This document shows, piece by piece, positions 1 through 10,899 of a DNA stretch of 44,023 nt (its first letter is position 1; each line of letters begins with the position of its first letter). The position numbers and the translations under genes were made by a program. The DNA lies in NCBI GenBank assembly GCA_019310385.1, contig JAFDEK010000104.1, forward strand, positions 1 to 44,023, given 5' to 3'. This DNA is from Deltaproteobacteria bacterium (GTDB lineage Bacteria; Myxococcota_A; UBA9160; UBA4427). The notes beneath the pieces are model-generated. The model was given only the letters and a program-made list of their open reading frames with translations, did not search any database and was not told the DNA's origin.

Positions 1-901
1 CTCGAAGTGGTAGTCGGTGATGTACTCCTCGAGGCCGTAGATGCGGCACACGGGGATCAGCACCACCATCACCATGGCGAAGCCGCCGAAGACCGCGCCG
101 GCGACGAAGTAGGGCGCGAAGATCGTCGCGTGCCAGCCCGGCACGATGGACATGGCGAAGTCCCAGGAAACGACGGAGTGGACCGAGAGCACCAGGGGCG
201 TCGCGAGGCCGGAGAGGTGGAGCACCGTTCGGTTGTGGGCCTTCCACTGCCCCGAGCTCCCCTGCCAACCCAGGGAGAGGATCGTGTAGGCGAACTTGCG
301 GATGCCCGTCGAGCGATCCCGCGCGATGGCGATGTCCGGGATCAGGCCGACGTAGAAGAAGATGATCGAGATCGTCATGTAGGTGTTGACGGCGAAGACG
401 TCCCACAGGAGCGGGCTCTTGAAGTTCACCCACAGAGCGCGCTGATTCGGGTAGGGGAGCAGGAAGTAGAACGCAGGAAGTAGAACTTCCACAGCCGCCC
501 GATGTGGATCAGCGGGAAGAGCGCCGCGGTGAGCACCGCGAAGACCGTCATGGCCTCGGCGGCGCGGTTGATGGCGTTGCGCCACTGCGCTCGGAAGAGG
601 AAGAGGATCGCCGAGATCAGGGTGCCGGCGTGGCCGATGCCGATCCAGAAGACGAAGGTGATGATGTACACACCCCAGAAGACCGGAGCCTGGTAGCCGG
701 CAACGCCCAGGCCCTCGTAGGTCTGGTAGGCGAGCACGGCGGCGGCTTGACCGACGCCCAGGAGGGCGAGGGCGAGCAGTGCGAACCAGGGCCAGGAGGC
801 GCCCTTGGTGACTGCCAGGACATCGACATTGATTTGCGAGTCCTGGGGCACCGCGCCAGGCCGCATCATGTCGGCCGCTGCGGTGGCGGGAGGCGGAGGC
901 G

Positions 902-905
<4 letters not shown>
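1..905 (-). pseudogene. actC: Alternative complex III membrane subunit ActC (NrfD/PsrC family), frameshifted and truncated by window edge
   Basis: ActC is the polytopic membrane subunit of alternative complex III, where menaquinol or ubiquinol is thought to bind. The start at 905 overlaps the actB stop as ATGA. The first 135 or so residues are hydrophobic and NrfD-like (FWGVYIITFVFWIGIGHAGT). The frame then shifts and stops at 426. A second frame from about 470 down to 1 continues the same protein (WVNFKSPLLWD, then SVHSVVSWDFAMSIVPGWH, then APYFVAGAVFGG), which is characteristic of ActC. The break coincides with an exact 14-bp tandem duplication at 459-486. Removing one copy restores FYFLLPYPNQRALWVNF. 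About 297 residues lie in the window, and the family is about 450-480 long, so the C-terminus and probably actDEF lie to the left. The family assignment is firm. Whether the lesion is real is uncertain. Confidence 0.88.
459..486. repeat. 14-bp exact tandem duplication inside actC
   Basis: GCAGGAAGTAGAAC occurs twice back to back (459-472 and 473-486). The unit length is not a multiple of three, so the duplication shifts the actC frame. Deleting either copy gives a continuous ActC reading frame. Confidence 0.95.
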
Positions 906-3988
<3,083 letters not shown>

Positions 3989-4058
3989 GCGTTCGTCCTG
4001 GATTATCTCGGGCCCTCGCAGGCGCCCGAAGTCGAAGTCCTGTTTGAAACCCTAGACC

Positions 4059-4808
4059 CTAGTAGTGGCAGGTCAGGCAGTCCTGGGATGCCTGATGGTC
4101 GTTCTGCCGATGACACTTGATGCACCAGCCCATCTCGAGCTTCGCCGTAGGCATCCCCCAAGGCCACCACTGGGTGTCTGGGACCAGATAGAGCTTGTCG
4201 AGCTTCTCCACCGGGCCGTGGCACTGCTGGCACTCGAGACCGGCCGAAACGTGGCGGTTGTGCCTGAACTTCACGTACTCGGGCAGCCGGTGGATCTGCT
4301 GCCACTCGATGGGCTTCTTCTCGTTCCAGTGCTCCTTGAGCTTCTGGATGCCCACGAGCTGGTCGTACTCGGCGGGGAACTGGCCGTGGCAGCCCATGCA
4401 GAGCTCGACCGAGGGCACCCCCGCGGCCCGGGAGCGGTCCGTCCCCGAATGGCAATACTGGCAGTCGATGCCGAACTCGCCGGCGTGGTGCTTGTGGCTG
4501 AAGGGAATCGGCTGCATGGGCCCCGGGGCGGAAACATCCCATGCCGCGGCCTCGGACGCACAAGCCGAGGCCGAGGGCCAGGGCTTGTCGAACTCCGCTG
4601 GGATCTCGATCTCGACGTGCGGATCCGCCTCTTGCAGGGCCTTCAGCTCGTGGGCCTCACAGACGCTGCCTGCCACCCGGGCCTCACCCGAGCCTGCTGC
4701 CCGCGCCGGGGTGGCGGCGCCGGGCGCGAGCCAGACCCCAAGGGCGGAAACCAGAAGCACCGCCGCGGCCCCCAATACATAACGACCTGTCCGACTGAGC
4801 GTGCTCAT
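4059..4808 (-). CDS. actA: Alternative complex III pentaheme cytochrome c subunit ActA
   Basis: ActA is a periplasmic multiheme cytochrome c, membrane-anchored, that relays electrons from complex III to soluble cytochrome c or an adjacent oxidase. The 249-residue protein starts with a hydrophobic signal or anchor segment (about residues 10-30). It carries five CxxCH heme-binding motifs: Cys116 (CQYCH), Cys137 (CMGCH), Cys193 (CQQCH), Cys229 (CIKCH) and Cys244 (CLTCH). Extra histidines (FSHKHH, FRHNRH) are candidate distal ligands. Five hemes, the length and the order actA-actB-actC match the known family. It is the first gene of the operon, so its promoter should lie in the divergent region 4809-5504. 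Confidence 0.93.
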   Translation of the reverse strand: MSTLSRTGRYVLGAAAVLLVSALGVWLAPGAATPARAAGSGEARVAGSVCEAHELKALQEADPHVEIEIPAEFDKPWPSASACASEAAAWDVSAPGPMQPIPFSHKHHAGEFGIDCQYCHSGTDRSRAAGVPSVELCMGCHGQFPAEYDQLVGIQKLKEHWNEKKPIEWQQIHRLPEYVKFRHNRHVSAGLECQQCHGPVEKLDKLYLVPDTQWWPWGMPTAKLEMGWCIKCHRQNDHQASQDCLTCHY

Positions 4809-4862
4809 ACGCGAAACGGTTGGCCTCCCGTCGCATCCGTCGAATCGCTGGGCCGAAAGCCG

Positions 4863-4886
4863 CTTCTCGAGAGACTTCTCGAGAGA
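4863..4886. repeat. 12-bp tandem repeat CTTCTCGAGAGA x2
   Basis: Two exact adjacent copies (4863-4874, 4875-4886). The second copy extends into a 14-bp palindrome CTTCTCGAGAGAAG. It lies 55 bp upstream of the actA start, so it could be an operator, but no binding protein is indicated. Confidence 0.85.
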
Positions 4887-5266
4887 AGAGTGCCTTCGAC
4901 TCGCTTCGACTGTTTCGGCCGTGGAACCTCCGGCCTTGGAACCGGCGTTGGATCGACGCCCGCTTTGTATCCCCCGCGACGACTCTCTTCCCGACTACCG
5001 GAACCCGACGTCCGGAGAGAGGCACGCTGGGGGACTCGGTGCCGGCACGCAAAAGGGGGCCGGCTCCGTCCCACAGACAGCGCGGGTTTGTTTACGACTT
5101 CGCTTCGCTCGCGTCAAGCGACTGGCGAGGAATCGATGCGCTTCGAGGCGCATCCAATCGTTGCGCAAAACCCGCATAGCCTCCCCCGGAGCCCGGCGAG
5201 AGGACGCCTGGTCACCCTTCCCCGGCATCCGGGCGGACACGAAAGTACTTGCGATTGAAGAAGATT

Positions 5267-5291
5267 TCGCGATCGAGAGACTCGCGATCGA
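5267..5291. repeat. Direct repeat TCGCGATCGA x2, 15-bp spacing
   Basis: Copies lie at 5267-5276 and 5282-5291. Each copy contains palindromic cores (TCGCGA and CGATCG). The location in the divergent control region suggests a possible operator. This is an inference only. Confidence 0.7.
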
Positions 5292-5456
5292 CACTTTCTA
5301 GAGACGGCTCCGGCAGCGCCGCCACGCGCTCGGGAAGACCGGTGCACGCCTCTTGAAGAGTCCGACCAGCAAGTGGTCCCGGCAAGCTGGAAAACGCTGG
5401 ATAGCAGTATAGAATCCCATTCCGTCAAACCGAGAGAGACGGGTTTTCCACACGGC

Positions 5457-5489
5457 TCCTAGAGAAGACAATGTTCCTAGAGAAGACAA
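5457..5489. repeat. 15-bp direct repeat TCCTAGAGAAGACAA x2 upstream of acyl-CoA dehydrogenase
   Basis: Copies at 5457-5471 and 5475-5489 give an 18-bp period. The second ends about 15 bp before the ATG at 5505 and adjoins the weak ribosome site AAGGTGA, so the duplication sits in the leader of the dehydrogenase gene. Confidence 0.85.
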
Positions 5490-5504
5490 GGTGACTACTT
5501 CCCC

Positions 5505-6593
5505 ATGATCGACTTCGACCCCTCCGAAGAGCAAGCGCTCATCGTCGAAACGGTGCGGCAATTCGCCGAGAACGAAATCCGCCCTCTGGCGCGGGCGTGC
5601 GACGAGAGCCGCAGCCTGCCCGACAAGCTCCTCGAGCAGGCCCACGAGCTGGGACTGGTCGCCAACGGCCTCCCCGAGGCCTTTGGCGGTGGAGGAGAGC
5701 GCAGCGCGGTAACGGGCTGCCTGATCGCCGAGGAGCTGGCCTGGGGCGACCTTTCCATCGCCCTCGGGATCCTCTGCCCCTCGCTGCTCGGCTTCGCGCT
5801 GAGCGACTCCGGCAGCGAGGAGCAGAAGCAGGCGATCTTGCCCGCGTTGGCGGGCTCGCGCTTCGCGCCGAGCTCGCTTGCCCTGGTCGAGCCCCGCTTC
5901 GCCTCCGACGCGTTCCGGCCCTGGACCGTCGCTCAGCGCGACGGCGACGAGTACCTACTCGAAGGCCAGAAGTGTCAGGTTCCCTGGCTCGAGTCGGATC
6001 AGCCGGTGCTGGTGATCGCCCTCGAGGACGACGTCCTGCAAGGCTTCCTGGTGCCGCGAGACGTCGCCGGCCTGAGTGTGACGAGCGAGACCAACATGGG
6101 CATCCGTGCCCTCCCCACCGTCGAGCTGGATCTCGCGAGCGTCCGATTGCCGGCGAGCTCACGTCTTGGAGGCGAGGCCGGAGCCGATATCCGCTCCCTC
6201 ATCAACCGGGGACGGGTGGGCCTGTCCGCCATGGCGATCGGCGTAGCCCGGGCGGCCTTCGAGGTCTCCCGAGACTACGCGAAGGAACGCGAGACCTTCG
6301 GCGCCCCGATCGCGACCCGTCAGTCCATCGCCTTCAAGCTCGCCGACATGGCAATCGAGATCGACGCCGCCCGACTCCTCATCTGGGAGGCCGCCTGGCT
6401 CCTCGACCAGGGCCGGGACATTACTCGCGAGGCCGTTCTCGCCCACGGGCAGGCGCGCAAGGTGGCCCTGCAGGTCGCCGACGGCGCCGTCCAGGTGTTC
6501 GGCGGTCACGGCTACATCCGCGACCACCTGCCCGAGCTACACCTGCGCAACGCCGCGGGCTTCGACAGCTTCGAGGCCCTCACCCTCGTGTGA
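5505..6593 (+). CDS. Acyl-CoA dehydrogenase family protein
   Basis: A cytoplasmic FAD enzyme predicted to introduce an alpha-beta double bond into an acyl-CoA thioester. The 362-residue protein shows the family fold. The N-terminal helical domain runs to about residue 115 (EEQALIVETVRQFAENEIRP). A beta domain follows. The C-terminal helical domain starts with LINRGRVGLSAMAIGVARAA and contains the RETFGAPIATRQS and QVFGGHGYIRD motifs. The likely catalytic base is Glu357 in the C-terminal FEALTLV. It sits 43 bp before a second dehydrogenase and is probably co-transcribed with it. The beta-domain flavin-contact motif is weaker than usual, so substrate and full activity are not clear. Confidence 0.88.
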   Translation: MIDFDPSEEQALIVETVRQFAENEIRPLARACDESRSLPDKLLEQAHELGLVANGLPEAFGGGGERSAVTGCLIAEELAWGDLSIALGILCPSLLGFALSDSGSEEQKQAILPALAGSRFAPSSLALVEPRFASDAFRPWTVAQRDGDEYLLEGQKCQVPWLESDQPVLVIALEDDVLQGFLVPRDVAGLSVTSETNMGIRALPTVELDLASVRLPASSRLGGEAGADIRSLINRGRVGLSAMAIGVARAAFEVSRDYAKERETFGAPIATRQSIAFKLADMAIEIDAARLLIWEAAWLLDQGRDITREAVLAHGQARKVALQVADGAVQVFGGHGYIRDHLPELHLRNAAGFDSFEALTLV

Positions 6594-6636
6594 GCCGCCC
6601 GCTCGACCCCCCTCTTATCACCGGGAGACCCCAACC

Positions 6637-7866
6637 GTGCCCATCAGCTTCGAGCCCACCCGCAATTCCGTTCTCGCCAAGCAGTTCTACAACGACGTGG
6701 CCCACGACCACATGCGGCCCTTCTCGCGCAAGTACGACGACGCCGAGCACGAGCTCCCCACCGAGTGGGTCGACTTCTGGTGGGAGACCGGGCGCCAGGG
6801 CCCGCCCAGCGAAGCCGGCGGCGAGGGCGACGGCTTCGTCCAGACCTGCATCCACGCCGAGGAGCTGTGTTACGGCGATGCGGGGCTCTACCTCCGCATG
6901 CCTACGCCGTCCCTGGGCGGCTCGGCGGTCAGCGCCGCGGGAACCAAGGAGCAGAGGTCGAAGTTCATGGCCTCCTTTCGCAGCTCCCCACACCCCATCT
7001 GGGGCGCCATGGCGATCACCGAGGCCGGCGCGGGCTCCGACGCCTCGGCGATCGAAACCACGGCCGACCTGGACGAGGACAGCGACGAGTGGGTGCTCAA
7101 CGGCCAGAAGATCTTCTGCACCGCAGGCGTAGGCGCCTCGACGGTGGACGGGGGCTTCGTGGTGGTCTGGGCCACCATCGACAAGAGCGCGGGGCGCGGC
7201 GGCATCAAGTCCTTCGTGGTGCCCGCCAACACGCCCGGAATGACCCTCGCGGGCTGCGAGAAGAAGCTCGGCATCCGCGCCTCGGACACCGCGACCCTGA
7301 TCTTCGAGAACTGCCGTGTGCCCCGGGACCATCTGCTGGGCAGCGCCGAGGTCAAGAAGCGGGACCCGAAGAAGACCGGAGACAAGGGCTTCAAGGGCGT
7401 CCTCGCCACCTTCGACGCGAGCCGGCCCATCGTGGCCGCCATGGCGGTGGGGGTCGGCCGGGCCGCCCTCGACTTCGTCAAGGAGGAGCTCGAGCGCCAG
7501 GGAATCGCCCTTCGCTACGACGCGCCACCCCGGGAGCTCACCAGGCTCGAGGCCGACGTCATCGAGATGGAGGCCGAGCTCCAGGCTGCGCGGCTCCTTA
7601 CCTGGCGCGCCGCCCACCTGATCAGCCGCGGCCGCCCCAACAACCTCGAGGCCTCCATGGCCAAGGCCAAGGCGGGGCTCGCGGTGACCCGGATCACCCA
7701 GAAGGCGGTCTCCATCCTCGGCCCCATCGGCTACTCGTGTGAGCTGCTGGTGGAGAAGTGGATGCGGGACGCAAAGATCAACGACATCTACGAAGGCACC
7801 CAACAGATCAACCAGCTCATCGTCGCCCGCAGGATCCTCGGCTACCCATCCAGCGTTCTGCGGTAG
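6637..7866 (+). CDS. Acyl-CoA dehydrogenase
   Basis: A second flavin acyl-CoA dehydrogenase, 409 residues, starting at GTG 6637. Recognisable parts are the beta-domain motif WGAMAITEAGAGSDASAIETTA, the helical core ASRPIVAAMAVGVGRAALDF and the C-terminal motif RDAKINDIYEGTQQINQL. The catalytic glutamate is Glu386 in IYEGT, the short- and medium-chain type position. It is clearly divergent from the upstream dehydrogenase, so the two are not a recent duplication. They may act on different steps or chain lengths, or pair as subunits as seen in some sterol-degrading actinobacteria. No electron-transfer flavoprotein is nearby. The substrate is unknown. Confidence 0.92.
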   Translation: MPISFEPTRNSVLAKQFYNDVAHDHMRPFSRKYDDAEHELPTEWVDFWWETGRQGPPSEAGGEGDGFVQTCIHAEELCYGDAGLYLRMPTPSLGGSAVSAAGTKEQRSKFMASFRSSPHPIWGAMAITEAGAGSDASAIETTADLDEDSDEWVLNGQKIFCTAGVGASTVDGGFVVVWATIDKSAGRGGIKSFVVPANTPGMTLAGCEKKLGIRASDTATLIFENCRVPRDHLLGSAEVKKRDPKKTGDKGFKGVLATFDASRPIVAAMAVGVGRAALDFVKEELERQGIALRYDAPPRELTRLEADVIEMEAELQAARLLTWRAAHLISRGRPNNLEASMAKAKAGLAVTRITQKAVSILGPIGYSCELLVEKWMRDAKINDIYEGTQQINQLIVARRILGYPSSVLR

Positions 7867-7890
7867 CATCGGCGCGAAGCACCCCGCAGC

Positions 7891-7922
7891 AGAATCAACC
7901 CGCGACAGAATCAACCCGCGAC
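7891..7922. repeat. 16-bp exact tandem repeat AGAATCAACCCGCGAC x2
   Basis: Adjacent exact copies at 7891-7906 and 7907-7922 fill the gap between the acyl-CoA dehydrogenase stop and the Trm112-like start. The second copy ends just before the ribosome site AAGGGAG. Confidence 0.95.
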
Positions 7923-7935
7923 AAGGGAGTCCGCC

Positions 7936-8187
7936 ATGCCGGTCAGTCAGGAGCTCTTGGAAATCCTCGTCTGTCCCGAGACCAAGCAGCCGGTAGCGCC
8001 GGCTTCGGCCGAGGTGCTGCAGAAGATCAACGGCGAGATCGAGTCGGGGAAGCTACGCAACCGCGGCGGGGAGCCCGTGAGCACTCCCGTCGCCGAGGGG
8101 CTTCTGCGGGAAGACGGCAAGATCCTCTACATCGTGGACGACGGGATTCCCGTGATGCTCATCGAGGAGTCCATCGAGCTCGGCTGA
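7936..8187 (+). CDS. Trm112 family protein
   Basis: A small 83-residue cytoplasmic protein of the Trm112/UPF0434 family. In eukaryotes and archaea these proteins are zinc-binding activators of methyltransferases, and bacterial roles are poorly known. The start LLEILVCPETKQPV and the end ILYIVDDGIPVMLIEES are diagnostic. The family usually has a Cys-x2-Cys near the N-terminus. Here only Cys13 remains, so classical zinc binding through that pair is not possible. A good ribosome site (AAGGGAG) precedes the ATG. It may be the third gene of the dehydrogenase operon, separated by 69 bp containing a tandem repeat. Confidence 0.85.
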   Translation: MPVSQELLEILVCPETKQPVAPASAEVLQKINGEIESGKLRNRGGEPVSTPVAEGLLREDGKILYIVDDGIPVMLIEESIELG

Positions 8188-8212
8188 GCCCGGCCCGCGG
8201 CATGCCTCTCCG

Positions 8213-8992
8213 TCAGAGAGCGAACTCGCGCCGCTTGAGCTGCTTCACGTAGTCCTCGAGCTCCGGGTCGCCGGCCACGAGCCGCGATATCCTCCCCTCG
8301 AACTCGATCGCGCGCGCGCTGAGTGACTCTTCGTCGAGCTTCAGGTCGAGACACCTCACCAACTTTCTCACCAGAGCCAGCGCGCCACGAGGGTTGGGGC
8401 GGATGTTGATGTAGTGGGGCAGGCCCGCCCACAAGCTGACGACCTCGAAACCCTCGCGCTCCAATCGATCCGCGAGCACCCCTACGATGCCCGTCGGCCC
8501 CTGGTAGCTCGACGCCGAGACGCCGAGATCCTCCAGCACCTCGGGACGTGACGCGAAGCCCGTCACCTGCACGGGCTGGGAATAGACGACGTCGGCGAGA
8601 TAGGAGCCGAGCATCACGATCTGGTGGACCCCGACCCTGCTTGCGACCTCCACCATGCAGTCGCAGAAGCTACGCCAGCGCAGGTGCGGCTCGACACCGA
8701 GACAGGTCACCAGCTCGCGAGATTCGGAAACCGGGCCAAAGCGAAAAGTGTTGGAGGGCCAGCAGATGCTGCGCCGGTGATCCGGCGAGACCGCGACCTC
8801 CGGCCGTGACACCGTGAAATCGTAGAACTCCTCGGGGTCGATGTCCGCGAGAGGTGCCGCCCGAATGGCCTCGTTGACGAATTCCAGCGCGGACGTCGCC
8901 GACTCCCCCGCGTCGTTCCACCCCTCGAATGCGAAGAGCAGTGCGGAGTCCTGGAGCCGCGGCTCGACGTGCATGGTGACGGCATCGTTCAC
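8213..8992 (-). CDS. PAC2 family protein
   Basis: 259 residues, resembling the PAC2 family, which is named for a proteasome assembly chaperone but is widespread in bacteria without a defined role. Supporting motifs are ALLFAFEGWNDAGESATSAL at the N-terminus, VGVHQIVMLGSYLADVVYSQ in the middle, and SYQGPTGIVGVL followed by SLWAGLPHYINIRPNPRGAL. It is soluble, with no signal peptide. It lies 165 bp downstream of the response regulator gene on the same strand and may be read from the same promoter. It converges with the Trm112-like gene. The start could also be the internal Met seven codons later. Confidence 0.85.
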   Translation of the reverse strand: MNDAVTMHVEPRLQDSALLFAFEGWNDAGESATSALEFVNEAIRAAPLADIDPEEFYDFTVSRPEVAVSPDHRRSICWPSNTFRFGPVSESRELVTCLGVEPHLRWRSFCDCMVEVASRVGVHQIVMLGSYLADVVYSQPVQVTGFASRPEVLEDLGVSASSYQGPTGIVGVLADRLEREGFEVVSLWAGLPHYINIRPNPRGALALVRKLVRCLDLKLDEESLSARAIEFEGRISRLVAGDPELEDYVKQLKRREFAL

Positions 8993-9157
8993 GGCTCAAG
9001 ATTGGCACGCAAGGTGGGTGCTCGACAAGCGAATTCTTGATGGGGGCGGCTCCCCTCGAGGAACACGCGCTTCCCTCGCCTCCCGCAAACACCGTCACCC
9101 TGTCGAAGACCCGCGTGACCGCGGGGGCTCGTGGTCTCGGCCCCACCCGGGCGCCGC

Positions 9158-9865
9158 TCAGCGCACGAAGCGGTAGCCGTGCCCACGCACCGACACGATG
9201 TGCCGGGGCCGCGACGGATCCACCTCCACGTAGCGACGCAGGCGCACGATGAAGCTGTCGATGACGCGGGTCTTGGTGTCCGGGCGCAGACCCCAGACAT
9301 CCTCCAGCAGGTCGCCCCGGGTCACGGCCTCGCCCTCGCGCTCGACCAGCGCACGCAGCAGGCCCATCTCGCGGGTGGTGAGGCTCGCCACACCCCGGGG
9401 CGTCTCGATCTCGAAGCGGTCGAAGCGCACGCGCACCTCGCCGAAGCACAGCTCTCGCAGCCCCTCCTGCTCCTCTCCCGCCACACCGTCCCAGCGACGG
9501 CGGCGCAGGAGCCCCTTCACCCGAGCCAGCAGCTCGTCCAGGCGGAAGGGCTTGGTGAGGTAGTCGTCCGCGCCCTCCTCGAGGCCTCGCACCACGTCCG
9601 AGGCGTCGTCCTTGGCGGTCAGTATGAGAATCGCGACGTAGTTGCCCGCTGCCCGGGTGCGGCGAGCGACCTCGAAGCCGTTCATCACGGGAAGCATGAG
9701 ATCGAGGATCACGAGGTCGAAGCGGCGATCCGGGTCGCTCAGCAGCTCGACCGCGCGGGCACCGTCGGCGACGACCTCGACCTCGTGGCCCTCGGCCTCG
9801 AGATTGAACTGCAGACCCTCGGCGATGTGTGCCTCGTCCTCTACGACGAGGATACGTGCCTTCAT
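9158..9865 (-). CDS. Response regulator transcription factor, OmpR/PhoB family
   Basis: 235 residues. The receiver domain (about 1-120) shows the acidic pair Glu9-Asp10, phospho-acceptor Asp55 in LVILDLMLP, Thr in ILTAKDD and Lys in YLTKPF. The C-terminal winged helix (about 135-235) includes LTTREMGLLRALVE and the DNA-contact helix VIDSFIVRLRRYVE, ending RHIVSVRGHGYRFVR. It pairs with the histidine kinase gene 38 bp upstream in the same operon. The kinase-first order is less common for this type. The adjacent divergent DUF1329 gene is a plausible target, but no binding site was identified. Confidence 0.95.
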   Translation of the reverse strand: MKARILVVEDEAHIAEGLQFNLEAEGHEVEVVADGARAVELLSDPDRRFDLVILDLMLPVMNGFEVARRTRAAGNYVAILILTAKDDASDVVRGLEEGADDYLTKPFRLDELLARVKGLLRRRRWDGVAGEEQEGLRELCFGEVRVRFDRFEIETPRGVASLTTREMGLLRALVEREGEAVTRGDLLEDVWGLRPDTKTRVIDSFIVRLRRYVEVDPSRPRHIVSVRGHGYRFVR

Positions 9866-9903
9866 TGCCGCCCTCTCATTCCCGCCCCCTCACGCGAGGC
9901 CCC

Positions 9904-10830
9904 TCACGCAAGAGGCACGACTGCCCGCAGGGTGACGACGAAACGGCTCCCCCGCCCCGCCCCCTCGCTCAGCGCAACCACCTTCCCGCCCTGCCGGCGC
10001 ACCAGACTGCGCACGACGAAGAGCCCGAGGCCCAGGCCCGCGGCGGTGCGCTGGACGTCACGACCGACACGGTAGAAGCGCTGGAAGATCTTGCGCAGCT
10101 CGCGGTGGGGGATCCCGATGCCTCGGTCTGCGATCTCGACTCGAACCCTCCCGTCGCGGGTGGGGGTCATGGCCACGCGCACGTCCACGGGCTCGTCCGA
10201 GTACTTGACCGCGTTCTCGAGGAGATTGCTGAAGATCAGCTGGAGCTCCTCGGAATCGCCGCGTACGACGATCGCGCCCTCGGCTTCGAGGCGCACCGCG
10301 TCATCGGGCAGGGTGTGGCGACCGCGAAGATCGCGGATGCACTCGTCGAGGAGCTTCTCCAGGTCCACTCGCTCGCGCAGGGGGCTGCGGCCGCGCTCCT
10401 CCGCGCGGGCCGCGGCCAGCACCCGATCGACGGTGTGATCGAGGCGGTCCAGATCCTGTCGCATGTGTTCGATGAACTCGCGCCGGCGCTCCGGCGGCGG
10501 ATCGTGACGCCCCAGGGTGTCGAGATAGAGGCGGAAGGAGGCCAGGGGAGTCTTCATCTCGTGGGTGACCGCGTCGAGGAAGGCACGCTGGCGCTGGTTC
10601 AGGCGCATTTCCCACAACAGCCAGGTGCAGAGCCACGCGAGACCGACCATCACGAGCAGGAAGGAGAAGGTACCCAGCACGAAGAGAAGGCCATCGAGGG
10701 TGCTGAACGCCGCCCCCGAAGGCCGAATGCCGCTCCAGAGCATGACCTGCCAGCCCACTGCGAGCAGCAGCAGGAGCAGCATCAGGACGATGGCAACGCT
10801 CAGGGGCGCCCCGATCGATCGGCGCGGCAC
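9904..10830 (-). CDS. Sensor histidine kinase (two-TM, HisKA-HATPase)
   Basis: An inner-membrane kinase that phosphorylates the response regulator encoded next. The GTG start at 10830 is chosen because GGGGGGAGGTGACC lies directly before it, giving 308 residues; longer starts lack this. There are two membrane segments (about 11-30 and 45-73) with only a short periplasmic loop. Then comes the H-box AVTHEMKTPLASF with His90, the N-box FSNLLENAVKYS, the G1 box DRGIGIPHREL and the G2 box GLGLGLFVV. The short loop suggests intramembrane sensing or an unidentified partner rather than a periplasmic ligand domain. It is divergent from the DUF1329 gene. Confidence 0.92.
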   Translation of the reverse strand: MPRRSIGAPLSVAIVLMLLLLLLAVGWQVMLWSGIRPSGAAFSTLDGLLFVLGTFSFLLVMVGLAWLCTWLLWEMRLNQRQRAFLDAVTHEMKTPLASFRLYLDTLGRHDPPPERRREFIEHMRQDLDRLDHTVDRVLAAARAEERGRSPLRERVDLEKLLDECIRDLRGRHTLPDDAVRLEAEGAIVVRGDSEELQLIFSNLLENAVKYSDEPVDVRVAMTPTRDGRVRVEIADRGIGIPHRELRKIFQRFYRVGRDVQRTAAGLGLGLFVVRSLVRRQGGKVVALSEGAGRGSRFVVTLRAVVPLA

Positions 10831-10899
10831 GGTCACCTCCCCCCAGAAGAGTAGGATACCATGCCGCATTCGCTCCTGGAGGATCCAGCTCTGTCGCCC

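Larger units (their letters stand above)
4809..5504. other. Divergent 696-bp intergenic region between actA and an acyl-CoA dehydrogenase gene
   Basis: No gene is supported here. Open frames on both strands have no family resemblance and low-complexity composition. The region should hold the promoters of the act operon (leftward) and the acyl-CoA dehydrogenase operon (rightward). It contains several short repeats: a 12-bp tandem repeat at 4863-4886, a hairpin GATGCGC/GCGCATC at 5135-5154, two copies of TCGCGATCGA at 5267-5276 and 5282-5291, and a 15-bp repeat at 5457-5489. A TATAGA at 5408-5413 is a possible rightward -10 element without a convincing -35. Confidence 0.6.

Noticed and set aside
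4801-5301. 166-codon frame and smaller frames in the divergent region
   Set aside because: No recognisable domain, Arg/Pro/Ser-biased composition, overlaps the actA start.
5404-5416. TATAGA as a promoter of the acyl-CoA dehydrogenase operon
   Set aside because: No acceptable -35 hexamer at 16-18 bp; mentioned only as a possibility in the region entry.
8999-9023. TTGGCAC followed by TGC as a second sigma-54 promoter
   Set aside because: The -12 element is not at the required spacing and no gene starts suitably downstream.
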